Source: Actimicrobium sp035984655 (lineage in GTDB: Bacteria > Pseudomonadota > Gammaproteobacteria > Burkholderiales > Burkholderiaceae_D). Taken from it: a stretch of DNA of 64,000 nucleotides. Numbering within the stretch: the first letter of the stretch is position 1; each line of letters opens with the position of its first letter. Under the pieces are notes generated by a model. It worked only from the letters and a program-made list of their open reading frames with translations, was not told where the DNA came from and did not search any database. Position numbers and translations under genes: made by a program. Below, piece after piece: positions 8,370-17,569 of the stretch. The stretch is taken from assembly GCF_035984655.1 (NCBI RefSeq), contig NZ_JAXCHT010000013.1, positions 1 to 64,000 on the forward strand, read 5' to 3'.

Positions 8370-9031
8370 GGGGTCGCTCCACGCTGGCTGCGGGTGGCGG
8401 CAGTGACATTGAAATCGATCACCTGCGCGCCCTCGGCGGCGCGGCCGCTGCTGTTGAGAAAACGCACATCGGCAATCGCAGGCTGGCCGGACAGGCGGTT
8501 CAGGAATGCGGTCAGGGCCGCATGGTCGATCGCCTCGCCGCTGATTTCAATGTTCTTTGACAGCTGCCAGGTGCGCGTCTCGGCCGGCTTGCCGACTTCT
8601 TCCATCGGCAAGACCACCAGATAGCCGGTTTGTGGCGCGGCAACCGGTGTCGCCGGCAGCAGCTGCTCTTCGCGCGAAAAGCGCAACTGCTTGAACCAGA
8701 CGCCGCGATTCAGGGATTGGTCGATTGCCACGCCAACGCGCGCGATCTCGCCCGCACCGCGCAGCGCAGCCAGTGCCGCCAGGCGCTGCTCGAGCGTCGC
8801 CTTGGCCACTTGCGCCAGCGCCAGCTGCTTGCTGGCCGCATCGCTCAACGCCGTGCGCGCGCGCAGCTGCGCCAGGCGCGGCTCCTCCACCGCAATGCGC
8901 CAGTGCAGTCCGGCGATCAGCAGCGCGCCCAGCACCAGCACGCCGGCGAGGCAGCCGCCAAACAGCCTGACGCCCCGCGCGACCCGCACGGCATCGCGAT
9001 AACTGCGCGGGATCATGTCGATTTCAGCCAT
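8366..9031 (-). CDS. PilN-like (MshI2-type) pilus assembly protein
   Basis: A 221-residue bitopic protein beginning MAEIDMIPRSYRDA. That resembles the IDLLPW-type N-terminal peptide of PilN, which docks into PilM. A transmembrane helix lies at about 25-45, then a coiled coil and a periplasmic ferredoxin-like domain. The start at 9031 overlaps the end of the PilM gene; a longer upstream frame is not supported. Cytosolic contact with the PilM-like neighbour is inferred from family knowledge. Confidence 0.8.
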   Translation of the reverse strand: MAEIDMIPRSYRDAVRVARGVRLFGGCLAGVLVLGALLIAGLHWRIAVEEPRLAQLRARTALSDAASKQLALAQVAKATLEQRLAALAALRGAGEIARVGVAIDQSLNRGVWFKQLRFSREEQLLPATPVAAPQTGYLVVLPMEEVGKPAETRTWQLSKNIEISGEAIDHAALTAFLNRLSGQPAIADVRFLNSSGRAAEGAQVIDFNVTAATRSQRGATP

Positions 9032-10121
9032 GTCGATAACCTCGCAAAGCCAACCCGGCGGCCAGCGCAAAACCCTGATCAATTTCGGTGCCGCTGAGCA
9101 CACCGGGCTCGCGGCCGAAGACACTCAACGGATCGAGCAGTTCGACCGGCAGCGCGATCAGTTCGTCGATGCGATCCTGGATGTTCGGATAGCGCGCCAC
9201 ACTGCCATTGAGGTAAACCCGGCTGACCGAGTTGCCGCGCGTGCGCGAGGCGACATACACCTGGGTGCGGCTGAGTTCATCGGCCAGCAGGGCAAATTCG
9301 GGATGCAGGATTTCCCGAATGGTATGGCCGATATCGCGCTGCGCGAGGCCATTGGCATGGGCGCCGCGCGTCTTGGTGCCAATGCCGTGTTCGCACAGCA
9401 GGCTGTGCGCGATGTCATAGCTCAGCCCGAGCGATTTGGCCAGTTTGGTGGCCAGCTGGAATTCGCCGAAATCGATTTCGCGGTCGAGCATCAGGCGCCG
9501 GCCCCACACCACCGTGATAAAGCTCTTGGCGACGCCGAAGTTAATCAGCATGACCGACTGCTCGTAATCGTCGCGCTGCATCGCTGCCAGCAAGCGCGCA
9601 ATCGCAGCCGGGCCGATATCGAGCGAAACCGGATCGAAGCCGACCGCGCGCAAGACATCGAGGTATGCCAGCACGTCGTCACGCCGCGCTACCGCCACCA
9701 GCACCTGCCGCTCCGGTTCATTGGCTTCGACATTGCGCACGTGGTAATAATCAACCACGCTCTCGGCAGCCGGGCCACCCAGCTGATCGCGTACCGCGCG
9801 CGCTACCGCCTGCTGCTCGTTCTGACCGGCGCCGACATGCACGGTCAGCGGCAGAATGCGCACTTGACCCGGCGGCAGTGCCGGCGACACCCGACGGCCG
9901 CTGAACGCAGCCTGCGTCAACGCCTGCCGCACGAAGCTTTTCAATGCTGCAGGATCGGCGAACAGGCGCTCGCGCTCAACCGGATACGGCACCGACACGG
10001 CGGCGCGCAATTCTGGCATGGCGATGTCGCCGCCAAGCTGCAGCAGATTGAGCCGGTGCACGCCGAAATCGATACCAATCGGCGCCATTTGCGGTCGTCG
10101 CAACAAAGAGCGCCAGTCCAT
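9024..10121 (-). CDS. PilM/MshI-like actin-fold pilus assembly ATPase
   Basis: A protein of about 365 residues of the actin/FtsA-like PilM family. It has an N-terminal phosphate-loop motif IGIDFGVHRLNLLQLGG, a second nucleotide-binding loop around VMLINFGVAKSFITVV, and YLNGSVARYPNI near the C-terminus as the adenosine motif. PilM-type proteins sit on the cytoplasmic face and bind PilN and the motor ATPase. The ATG at 10121 shares one base with the preceding stop (TGATG) and has GGAG eight bases upstream; a GTG three codons earlier is the alternative. Confidence 0.85.
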   Translation of the reverse strand: MDWRSLLRRPQMAPIGIDFGVHRLNLLQLGGDIAMPELRAAVSVPYPVERERLFADPAALKSFVRQALTQAAFSGRRVSPALPPGQVRILPLTVHVGAGQNEQQAVARAVRDQLGGPAAESVVDYYHVRNVEANEPERQVLVAVARRDDVLAYLDVLRAVGFDPVSLDIGPAAIARLLAAMQRDDYEQSVMLINFGVAKSFITVVWGRRLMLDREIDFGEFQLATKLAKSLGLSYDIAHSLLCEHGIGTKTRGAHANGLAQRDIGHTIREILHPEFALLADELSRTQVYVASRTRGNSVSRVYLNGSVARYPNIQDRIDELIALPVELLDPLSVFGREPGVLSGTEIDQGFALAAGLALRGYRHG

Positions 10122-11281
10122 CAGTCGCACTCCAGCGCAGCGGCTTGCTCGCAGACGTGATTGCCGCCGTCGCGTTTGGCCTGATACAGCAACGCGTCGG
10201 CCAGCTTGTAAGCCTGGTCAATATCGATTGCAGTGTGCGGCGCAAAGGTGATCAAACCGAGGCTGACGGTCGGCATCGCGCCGCCGACGGCCAACCCGGC
10301 CAGGCTGTCCAGTGCGGCGCGAATGCGCTGGCGGACCGCGTCACCGCACATCAGCAACGCGAATTCATCACCGCCCAGACGCACCAGATATTCGTCCGGG
10401 CCGGCCAGTCCTGCGAAGGCCTGCTGCATCGCCTGCAGGACGCGGTCGCCATGGAGATGACCGAAGTTGTCATTGATGGCCTTGAAACGATCGAGGTCAA
10501 ACAGGCCGAAGCAACTGCGCAAGCCAGCGCGGTGATGGGCGGCGACCACGCGGTCAAAGTCCTGTTCCAGAAAACGCCGGTTGAAGGCACCAGTCAGATG
10601 ATCGCGATTGGCCAGTTCCGACATGTCGAGATGAGCCTGCTCCAGTCCAAAACGCATGGTCAGGTCATGCTTGCGCAACCCCAGCGCACGGCTGACCAGC
10701 GCCAGCGCGATCAAGGCCGCCACCAGCATCAGGAATTGCAGCACCCACAAATCCAGCGCCGAAAAACGCGTGCGGCTCAACCAGGTCGAGGCGGTAAACA
10801 TCAGGTAAATGGCGCCAGTGGTCATGCCCGCTTCACGCAATCCCCATGGAACCACCGGCACCAGCATGAACAGCACCGCCACGCTGAGCAGCAGCATCAT
10901 GTGCAGTTGCCCCGAACGTTGCGCCAGCAGCACCAGCGAGGAGCCGCACACGATCAGCAGCAGCATGCCGAGCAGATTCAAGGCCCGCACTTGTGCGACG
11001 CGCCCGGCCGACAAGTGAATGTGCAGCGCCAGCGCGGTCAGCACGGCATACGTGTAAACATAGCCGGTGCCAAGCTGGAATACCGAACACAGCAGCGCCG
11101 CCGTTGCCAGAAACAGTAATGCCACCAGACTCAGCAGCGCGATGCCGTCGCGGGTGTCGCGGGTGATGTGTGGTTCCGCATAGGCGCTCAATGCGCTGCC
11201 GCTAAAGGTGGTCGACGACCAGACATTGCGCAGCGCAGCGCGCGGCGCGTCGAGCCAATCGAAGGTGCTGCGTGTGCTCAT
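10121..11281 (-). CDS. Membrane-bound diguanylate cyclase (GGDEF)
   Basis: The protein has about 386 residues with an N-terminal membrane domain of roughly six helices (about 50-215) and a C-terminal GGDEF domain. The active-site loop is RLGGDEFALL, preceded by DHLTGAFNRRFLEQ and FDLDRFKAINDNFGH, so the catalytic and metal-binding residues are intact. It should synthesise cyclic di-GMP. No RxxD inhibitory site is evident before GGDEF. The gene lies inside the pilus operon, between the pilin-like genes and pilM, which implies local control of pilus activity. The start is ATG 11281, 22 bases after the upstream stop. Confidence 0.88.
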   Translation of the reverse strand: MSTRSTFDWLDAPRAALRNVWSSTTFSGSALSAYAEPHITRDTRDGIALLSLVALLFLATAALLCSVFQLGTGYVYTYAVLTALALHIHLSAGRVAQVRALNLLGMLLLIVCGSSLVLLAQRSGQLHMMLLLSVAVLFMLVPVVPWGLREAGMTTGAIYLMFTASTWLSRTRFSALDLWVLQFLMLVAALIALALVSRALGLRKHDLTMRFGLEQAHLDMSELANRDHLTGAFNRRFLEQDFDRVVAAHHRAGLRSCFGLFDLDRFKAINDNFGHLHGDRVLQAMQQAFAGLAGPDEYLVRLGGDEFALLMCGDAVRQRIRAALDSLAGLAVGGAMPTVSLGLITFAPHTAIDIDQAYKLADALLYQAKRDGGNHVCEQAAALECD

Positions 11282-11303
11282 GCGCGGTTCCGGTGGTAAT
11301 GCA

Positions 11304-12239
11304 TTAGCAGGGCGGCGCGAAACTGATCGCGACTTGTGGTCGAAGCGTCGGGATAAATCCGTATTCAAAACTATAAAAGCGCGCGCCGACCAGCGGTCCG
11401 TCGGGCTTGACCAGCAAGCCGTAATTGGGCAAGCCCTTGGCGTACCAGCCGTCGACCAGCGTGGTGATGTCCCAGCTATACAAAAAATTGGTTGTTACCG
11501 TGATTGCCGCGATGTTTCCAGCATCATAATCGGCGCCGCTGCTGCCCCATGCCGTGCCCGCCGTAGCGTTATTCCAGGTCGCCGCCCCGGAGTCCCAGTC
11601 GCGCAGCATGCGGTGAACACTAATGACTTTGCCGCCGAGGCTGGAGTTGTCCTGATACTTGGTCAGCTTCAGATCGGCCTGCAGAATCACGGCATCGGTC
11701 GGGATGTTTGGTTTTGGCGCGTCAAACTTGAGCAGCGCGTTCGAACTTCCCTGGTTCAGTTCGAGATACGGCGTACCCGTCATCGGTGTGGTTGGCGAAG
11801 CGCTGCTGATCCAGATGTCACCGGAAGTGCCGCCGCTCTGCAAGGTCGTATTGACGTCGTTGCCCAGATCATGCACGACGACACTCGAACGCGTGAGCTG
11901 AACCCGCGCGCCGCCCGCCGAGATACCGGTGGCGACAATATTGAGGGTCTTGCTGCTGCCCTTGCTGACCACTGCAGCGTAAGTGCCAATCCCCGCAATC
12001 GGAGTGGTAGCGACGTCGTTATAATTTTTACAGCCAGCCTGCTCGTTGCGCCACTTGGCCAGACTTAAGCCGGCCTCGGCCAGATACCGTGCGATATCGG
12101 TATCGCGTTGCGTCTCGGCGTTCTGTGCCGTCATTGCGCCTTCGTGGCTCATCGCATAAGCAAGCGCGGCGATGATCGCCAGCGTGGCGGCGACCCACAG
12201 CAGGACCACGCCGTGTTGTGCATTTTTCGGCGCCCTCAT
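11304..12239 (-). CDS. PilX/MshP-like pilus protein with C-terminal DNRLRE domain
   Basis: A 311-residue protein. The first 60 residues are a pilin-like transmembrane helix without the usual GFxxxE motif (it reads HGVVLLWVAATLAIIAALAY), followed by the helical AEAGLSLAKW segment typical of PilX, MshP and GspK minor subunits. From about 135 the sequence is a DNRLRE-type beta domain: ILQADLKLTKY, then HRMLRDWDSGAATWNNA, then ITTLVDGWYAKGLPNYGL. DNRLRE modules occur on secreted and cell-wall proteins, so this is a candidate tip adhesin. Its start overlaps the preceding prepilin gene. Confidence 0.75.
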   Translation of the reverse strand: MRAPKNAQHGVVLLWVAATLAIIAALAYAMSHEGAMTAQNAETQRDTDIARYLAEAGLSLAKWRNEQAGCKNYNDVATTPIAGIGTYAAVVSKGSSKTLNIVATGISAGGARVQLTRSSVVVHDLGNDVNTTLQSGGTSGDIWISSASPTTPMTGTPYLELNQGSSNALLKFDAPKPNIPTDAVILQADLKLTKYQDNSSLGGKVISVHRMLRDWDSGAATWNNATAGTAWGSSGADYDAGNIAAITVTTNFLYSWDITTLVDGWYAKGLPNYGLLVKPDGPLVGARFYSFEYGFIPTLRPQVAISFAPPC

Positions 12240-12715
12240 CGCGCACCGCCGAGTCGCATTTGCTGCGTCGCACTAGCTTGCAAGTCCCCGCGCGCGAGCG
12301 TGATGCTGACCACAATCAGGGTCTGCCCGGCCGTCACCGGCGGCGACGTAATGCTGAAGCTGCCGACCGGCTCGGCCAGCACATGGCTGACACCAGCAAT
12401 GGTCTCGGTCAACGCCAGCGTGCCGGCGACAGAACCGGCGCGCAAGTCATACAGGGCCGGATTAAGCCAGGTGCCGGAACTGGTGTTGTCGGCCTTCGGC
12501 GGCAGCAGACTGTTGGTGCCCTGCCCCACCTGCAGCGCGATGCGCTGCATGGCAAATTGCACCTGCTGTTGCAGAGCCTGCTGGTCGGCGTTGACGGCGC
12601 CGAGCGCGGCGGTGTTCGACAGCAGACGCATTAGCGGCGCCATCAGCAGCCCCGCAATTGCTAGGCCGACCAGCAATTCGATCAAAGTCACCCCGTTCTG
12701 GCGGGCGCGCATCAT
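12236..12715 (-). CDS. Prepilin-like minor pilin, PilW/MshO type
   Basis: A 159-residue protein with a class III leader and cleavage context QNGVTLIELLVGLAIAGLL, where Glu5 of the mature protein is present. The rest is a long helix followed by a small beta domain, with no cysteines. It overlaps both adjacent genes by four bases, as expected for minor pilins that assemble together as the initiation complex. Assignment to MshO/PilW/GspJ is by position and size. Confidence 0.82.
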   Translation of the reverse strand: MMRARQNGVTLIELLVGLAIAGLLMAPLMRLLSNTAALGAVNADQQALQQQVQFAMQRIALQVGQGTNSLLPPKADNTSSGTWLNPALYDLRAGSVAGTLALTETIAGVSHVLAEPVGSFSITSPPVTAGQTLIVVSITLARGDLQASATQQMRLGGAR

Positions 12716-13122
12716 CGCGCCACCAGCGTGGTCAGCGGAAACTGCGCAACGGCCCCATCAGGCACCGAGGCATTGATGTACAGCAGGCCGGTATCGGCGT
12801 TCGGAAAATTCGGGAAACCATCCGGATTGTATTTTGCAATATAGATATTGCGGGCCGGGCACTGGCTGTCAGCTGCCAAAGAATACGTGGCCGAGGGCGT
12901 GGCCAGCGTACCGGAAGCCAGCACCAGATTGTGGTACGGCTCGGCGATGACTTTTTCCATCTGGTTTTTGATGCACAGCATCGCGTGCCCCTGCGTCGCG
13001 ACGATTTGCGGTGCGCTCGCACCATTGCGCAATGCGTTGGTGGCCGGCACGATGCAGACCGCCAGCAGCACTGTCGCCAGTACCACCTCGACATACGAAA
13101 AACCAGCCGCGCGGCGCTTCAT
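12712..13122 (-). CDS. Prepilin-like minor pilin, MshD/PilV type
   Basis: A 136-residue protein starting MKRRAAGFSYVEVVLATVLLA, with a short basic leader, Gly before the cleavage site and Glu at mature position 5. Two cysteines (in LCIKNQ and SQCPARN) could form the disulphide loop common in pilins. The ATG at 13122 follows the upstream stop after four bases. It belongs to the four-gene minor pilin group; GspI/PilV/MshD is the likely class. Confidence 0.8.
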   Translation of the reverse strand: MKRRAAGFSYVEVVLATVLLAVCIVPATNALRNGASAPQIVATQGHAMLCIKNQMEKVIAEPYHNLVLASGTLATPSATYSLAADSQCPARNIYIAKYNPDGFPNFPNADTGLLYINASVPDGAVAQFPLTTLVAR

Positions 13123-13126
13123 CGGT

Positions 13127-13699
13127 TCAGGGCGACGCAGTGACGCGACCGGTCGAGGCATCGACGCTCAGCGTGCGCTGCAAATTGCCATAGGCCAGTA
13201 CCACCTGGCCAACCCCGAGCAAAGCCTTGAGATCAGGCGGATTCGGCCCAAGCACATTCACCGGCGCTCCATCGGGACCGAAGCCAAGCTGGCTGGCGCT
13301 TGAGCCGCCGGAAAAATTGAAAACTGAAGTAATGATCTGGCTACCCTTGATACCCGTCGTAGTCGTCAGTGAAACGCTGTAATTTTTTTTATCGACAGGA
13401 TTGCTGACCGGGTTGCCGACGTCTTCGACCGGCGGCTTTGGTCCCATGTCGAGCGCGAACACCCGCACCGTTTCGGTCGCCGGGTCGATCCGCACGACGC
13501 GATAATCACCGGTACGGATTGCCTCGGCCTGCGCAAAGCGCACCGCCTGCGCGACTTCCTTGACCGCCGCATCCAGGATCGATTGCTTGAGCGGTTCGGC
13601 ACTGGGCAGGGCAAATGCCGACGCGATGCCGACAATCGCCAGCACCGCGAGCAGTTCGGCCAGCGTATGGCCGTGCTGCGGGGGTGGCCTGGTTGCCAT
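13127..13699 (-). CDS. GspH/FimT/MshC-like pseudopilin
   Basis: A 190-residue protein with leader cleavage context QHGHTLAELLAVLAIVGIA and Glu at mature position 5. The DAAVKEVAQAVRFAQAEAIRTGDYRVVRID helix-strand region is characteristic of GspH/FimT pseudopilins. A longer upstream frame to 13807 overlaps the pilin gene and is rejected in favour of the ATG at 13699. The gene lies 23 bases after the major pilin, in the same order as minor pilins in MSHA clusters. Confidence 0.83.
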   Translation of the reverse strand: MATRPPPQHGHTLAELLAVLAIVGIASAFALPSAEPLKQSILDAAVKEVAQAVRFAQAEAIRTGDYRVVRIDPATETVRVFALDMGPKPPVEDVGNPVSNPVDKKNYSVSLTTTTGIKGSQIITSVFNFSGGSSASQLGFGPDGAPVNVLGPNPPDLKALLGVGQVVLAYGNLQRTLSVDASTGRVTASP

Positions 13700-13722
13700 G
13701 ACGAGCGCGCGCGCCGGACTGG

Positions 13723-14295
13723 TTAATGCTTGTAGTAAGGCGTGGCCTTGCTGTCGGTGGCATTGCTGTTCATGACGATCTGGCCCGACTTGGTATCGAT
13801 GGCCCAACCACCGGTCGCCGCTGTCGGCACGATCGCCGCGCCGGTCGCGGTGGCGACGATTTCAGCTGCCAGCGAACCCTTGTTGCCGATCGGTTCGACC
13901 GGAATATTCTGACGCAGATACGGCCCGTATTTGTAAGTGGTGTCAGCGATGGTGCATGAATTGCCGGCCGCATCGGTGGCCGCGGTCAACTGATCGATGA
14001 AGGCCTGCGCGCCAATTGCCGTCGCCGTTCCCTTGACACCTGGTGAGGCGCACCCGGCGCCGGCATTCGACAGTGCTGCGCCCGGATACAGGCCGTTATG
14101 CTGGATCTTGTACAGCTCGATGGCCGAGCGCATTGCGCCCAGGTTGGCGTCCAGCGTGGACTCCTTGGCGTCGACCGTGGTGTTGGTGAATTGCGGAATC
14201 ACAATCGCTGCCAGAATCGCCAGGATGATGACGACGATCAGCAACTCGATCAGGGTAAAGCCGAGTGCTGCGGAGCGCTTGAACTGTTTGTACAT
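13723..14295 (-). CDS. Major type IV pilin-like subunit (MshA/GspG type)
   Basis: A 190-residue prepilin with the textbook leader GFTLIELLIVVIILAILAA, a short basic leader, then the long N-terminal helix and a C-terminal beta domain with cysteine pairs (GCASPG and NSCTIAD). QHNGLYPG and the strand RQNIPVEPIGNKG resemble major pseudopilins and MshA-type pilins. It has a 118-base upstream gap from the platform gene, unlike its tightly packed neighbours, which leaves room for its own promoter, as expected for the most abundant subunit. The prepilin peptidase is not encoded in this window. Confidence 0.9.
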   Translation of the reverse strand: MYKQFKRSAALGFTLIELLIVVIILAILAAIVIPQFTNTTVDAKESTLDANLGAMRSAIELYKIQHNGLYPGAALSNAGAGCASPGVKGTATAIGAQAFIDQLTAATDAAGNSCTIADTTYKYGPYLRQNIPVEPIGNKGSLAAEIVATATGAAIVPTAATGGWAIDTKSGQIVMNSNATDSKATPYYKH

Positions 14296-14412
14296 GGTGA
14301 TCTCGTCAGATTAAAAGTTGATAAAACAAAATAGAAGAATGCGTAGTAAGTGTCAGTCAGCAGAGCAACAAACCATCAGTTATGTGGTGGAAAAACCGCC
14401 CATTGTAAAAAC

Positions 14413-15534
14413 TTAGTGCACCGCCCGTGACAATTTGAAAATCGGCAGAATCAGCGAGCTGACAATGGTCCCCACCAGCACGCCCATCACCAGCAGCATG
14501 ACCGGCTCGGCCAGTCGCGCCATCTGGTTAAGCTGCTTGGTCAATTCGCGGTCATAAAAATCGGCGATGCGTCCCATCACCCGGCCCAGCGTGCCGGTTT
14601 CTTCGCCGGTGCTGATCATCTGCCGCACGCTGACCGGAATGAAGTAGCTGTGCTTGAAGCCTTCGGCGATGCCCTTGCCTTCGGTGACTTCGGTTTCCAG
14701 CTGCAGCAGGAACTGCTGGAACTCGGCGTTCGGCACCACTTCGCGGCAGGCCGCCAGCGTCGCCAGAATCGTCACGCCGCGCTCCAGCGAAATACCCATC
14801 ACCCGCATCAGGCGCGTCAGATAAATCTTGGCGTAGATGTCCCTGATGACCGGCACGCGCAGCTTGAGGCGATCTAGTGCAAGCAGCGTGGCTGGCCGGC
14901 GCAGCAACAGCATTACTGCCGCGATCAGCCCGCCGAGGCCGGCCAGGACTTCGGTCACGTGTTTGGTCAGCAGATCGCTGGCGGCAATCAGGATTTTCGT
15001 GGTCACCGGCAGCTCGTTGTATATCGAGGCAAACAGCACCGAAAATTTCGGGAACACGAACATCAGGATGAACACCACCACCGCTACCGAAAACACAATC
15101 AGGAAGGCCGGATACGACAAGGCCGATACCAGCGTGCTGCGCAGCTTCTCCTGCTTCTCATCCATATCGACCAATTGATCGAGAACTTGAGGCAAAAAGC
15201 CACCGGCTTCGCTGGCCGCGATCAGATTGATATACGTCGTCGGAAACAAATCCGGATGGCGCACCAGCGCCTCCGAAAAACGCCGTCCGGCGACGATGTC
15301 GTCGAGCATCTCTGCAATGATGTCCTGCAGTCGCGGATTGACGGTTTGCTCGTACAGTGATTTCAGGGCGCCATGCAACGGCACGCCGGTTTCCAGCAGG
15401 AGCGACAACCGTTCGGTAAACAAAATCCGGTCCTGCGCACCAATGCGTGCCGACGACCACTGCAGCCAGGAGCGCGCAGCGCGGCGCGGTGCAGCAGACG
15501 CGGCCGCGCTATCGTCGTCGAGTTCGAGCGCCAT
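14413..15534 (-). CDS. GspF/PilC/MshG-like inner-membrane platform protein
   Basis: A 373-residue T2SSF-family protein with two repeated cytoplasmic helical domains, each followed by a membrane segment. FTERLSLLLETGVPLHGAL opens the first repeat and LTRLMRVMGISLERGVTIL the second. Three transmembrane helices lie near 155-180, 205-225 and 350-370. It forms the rotor or platform under the pilus that couples to the ATPase. The ATG at 15534 follows the ATPase gene stop after four bases. Confidence 0.9.
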   Translation of the reverse strand: MALELDDDSAAASAAPRRAARSWLQWSSARIGAQDRILFTERLSLLLETGVPLHGALKSLYEQTVNPRLQDIIAEMLDDIVAGRRFSEALVRHPDLFPTTYINLIAASEAGGFLPQVLDQLVDMDEKQEKLRSTLVSALSYPAFLIVFSVAVVVFILMFVFPKFSVLFASIYNELPVTTKILIAASDLLTKHVTEVLAGLGGLIAAVMLLLRRPATLLALDRLKLRVPVIRDIYAKIYLTRLMRVMGISLERGVTILATLAACREVVPNAEFQQFLLQLETEVTEGKGIAEGFKHSYFIPVSVRQMISTGEETGTLGRVMGRIADFYDRELTKQLNQMARLAEPVMLLVMGVLVGTIVSSLILPIFKLSRAVH

Positions 15535-15538
15535 ACGG

Positions 15539-17569
15539 CTAGACCGAATGCACCACGCGCGCGATTTCCTCGGGCGTGGTCTCGCCCTGGAAAGCGTGCG
15601 CCATGCCGTCGGCGTACAGATCATGATGGCCGCGTCGCGCGACGTGCGCGGCCATGTCTTCCTTGCTGGCGTTGGCGATGATCATGCGCTGCAGTTCGCC
15701 ATCGACTTCCAGCAGCTCGTAAATCCCCATGCGGCCCTTGTAGCCGGAGTCGTAGCAGGACGGACAGCCGCGTCCGCGCGCCAGCTTCAGGTCGCCCTGC
15801 CCCTTCCAGCCATAGGCTGCGGCCACCGCCGGCGGCGCCAGATAGCTGGTCTTGCAGGTGCCGCAAATGCGCCGCACCAACCGCTGCGCCATCACGCCGA
15901 TCAGCGCCGACGACAGCAGATACGGCTCGACGCCCATTTCCACCAGCCGCGCCACGGCGCCGAGGGTGTCGTTGGTATGCAGCGTGGTCAGCACCAGATG
16001 GCCGGTGAGCGCGGCCTGCACGGCAATTTCGGCGGTCTGGCGGTCACGGATTTCGCCGACCATGATGATGTCGGGGTCCTGTCGCAACACATGCTTGAGG
16101 ATCTTTGGAAAGGTCAGGCCGATGGCGTCGTTGACCTGGTTCTGGTTGATGATGTCGAGCTGGTATTCGACCGGGTCTTCGATCGTGACGATATTCTTTT
16201 CGATGCTGCGCAAATGGCTGACGGCGGCATACAGGCTGGTGGTCTTGCCGCTGCCGGTCGGTCCGGTGACCAGAATCAGTCCATGGCTGCGGCCCAGCAG
16301 CTTCTTGAACAGCGTGACGGCATCGGCGGTCATGCCGAGCTTGTCGACATCCAGGATCGACTGGTTCTTGTCAAGCACGCGCAGCACGACTTTTTCGCCG
16401 TAAATGCCTGGAAGCGAACTGAAACGCAGATCGACCGTGCGTCCTTGCGTGGCGACCTGGATGCGGCCGTCCTGCGGCAGGCGTCGTTCGGCGATGTCGA
16501 GGTTGGCCATCACTTTCAGGCGCGAGACAATCGCCGGATGCAGCTCGGGACGCGGCGACATGACTTCGTACAGGATGCCGTCGATGCGCAGCCGGATGCG
16601 GGCGCGGTTGCGCGAGATCTCGATGTGAATGTCACTGGCGCCGTCGTGGATGGCGCGCTGGATCACCGCGTTGACCATGTTGATGACCGGGCTCGCGCCA
16701 GCCTGTACATCGATCTGGGTATAGTCGTCCGGAATCTGGTTTTCGATCAGCTCCAGATCGTCGGCGGTGCTGTGGATGAAGTCCGGCATGCTGGCGCCGC
16801 CGTAGGCATCGTCGCGCAGCCGGTTGATCTCGCCGGGGGCGGCCAGCACCACCCGGATCTTGCAGCCGGTGCGCGCCTTGATATCGTCAAAACTGTGGAT
16901 CGCCTGCGGCTCGCCGGTGGCCAGTGTCAGCGTGTTGTGCACCACGAACAGCGGGATCACATTCAGCCGTTTGGCGACGTCGCGGTCCAGCAGCGCCACG
17001 GCAACCGGGTCGTACAACCCGCTGCGCAGCGTCACGTAGGGCAGGCCCAACTGTTCGGCCAGCGCCTGAAACAGATGCGCTTCGGTCAGCCATTTTTTCT
17101 CGACCATGATGAAGCCCATGCGCTTGCCGGTCTGGTCCTGCAGGCGCGCTGCCTCGGCCAACTGCGCTGCGGTGACCACCGCGCGTTCGAGCAGGATGTC
17201 GCCCAGCTTGCGCTGGCCCGGCGCGCGCGGCGGGCGCGGCGCGGACACCGGCGCGTCATACAGCGGCAATTGCTCGGCCAGGCCGGTGACGGTCAGGATG
17301 TCCTGTACCAGCACGCTCGGGTAGGCCACTTTCAGCCAGCCGCCCAGCGCCCCCAGCCGCGCTGCGGTGGCGACCATCAGTTCCAGGGCGCGGCCCGACA
17401 GCAGCGCCACCTTGCCGAGGTCGATCACGATGGTGATGCGGTGCATCGCCACGCAATTGGCGATGGCTGCTTCCAGCGCCGCAATCGCTTCGTCCGCCAC
17501 CAGCGCCATGGTCGGTGCGAGATACGTCATCGCACCGATCCGGTTCATGGTGACGGCGTCGTCAAGCAT
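15539..17569 (-). CDS. Pilus assembly ATPase with N-terminal STAS-like and MshEN domains
   Basis: A 676-residue PilB/GspE/MshE-type ATPase. The motor part (about 285-676) has Walker A GPTGSGKT at 436-443, the Asp box EDPVE at 464-468, Walker B and His boxes, and two CxxC pairs (CGTC and CPSC) of the zinc subdomain. Residues about 120-255 form an MshEN domain with KLGDILLERAVVTAAQL and a second RMG repeat, the type that binds c-di-GMP in MshE. Residues about 13-105 look like a STAS domain (ITIVIDLGKVALLSGRALEL, then VQDILTVTGL). A STAS fusion is unusual for this family. The start overlaps the HD-GYP gene by eight bases and has no strong ribosome site; the ATG eight codons further in is possible. 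Confidence 0.9.
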   Translation of the reverse strand: MLDDAVTMNRIGAMTYLAPTMALVADEAIAALEAAIANCVAMHRITIVIDLGKVALLSGRALELMVATAARLGALGGWLKVAYPSVLVQDILTVTGLAEQLPLYDAPVSAPRPPRAPGQRKLGDILLERAVVTAAQLAEAARLQDQTGKRMGFIMVEKKWLTEAHLFQALAEQLGLPYVTLRSGLYDPVAVALLDRDVAKRLNVIPLFVVHNTLTLATGEPQAIHSFDDIKARTGCKIRVVLAAPGEINRLRDDAYGGASMPDFIHSTADDLELIENQIPDDYTQIDVQAGASPVINMVNAVIQRAIHDGASDIHIEISRNRARIRLRIDGILYEVMSPRPELHPAIVSRLKVMANLDIAERRLPQDGRIQVATQGRTVDLRFSSLPGIYGEKVVLRVLDKNQSILDVDKLGMTADAVTLFKKLLGRSHGLILVTGPTGSGKTTSLYAAVSHLRSIEKNIVTIEDPVEYQLDIINQNQVNDAIGLTFPKILKHVLRQDPDIIMVGEIRDRQTAEIAVQAALTGHLVLTTLHTNDTLGAVARLVEMGVEPYLLSSALIGVMAQRLVRRICGTCKTSYLAPPAVAAAYGWKGQGDLKLARGRGCPSCYDSGYKGRMGIYELLEVDGELQRMIIANASKEDMAAHVARRGHHDLYADGMAHAFQGETTPEEIARVVHSV

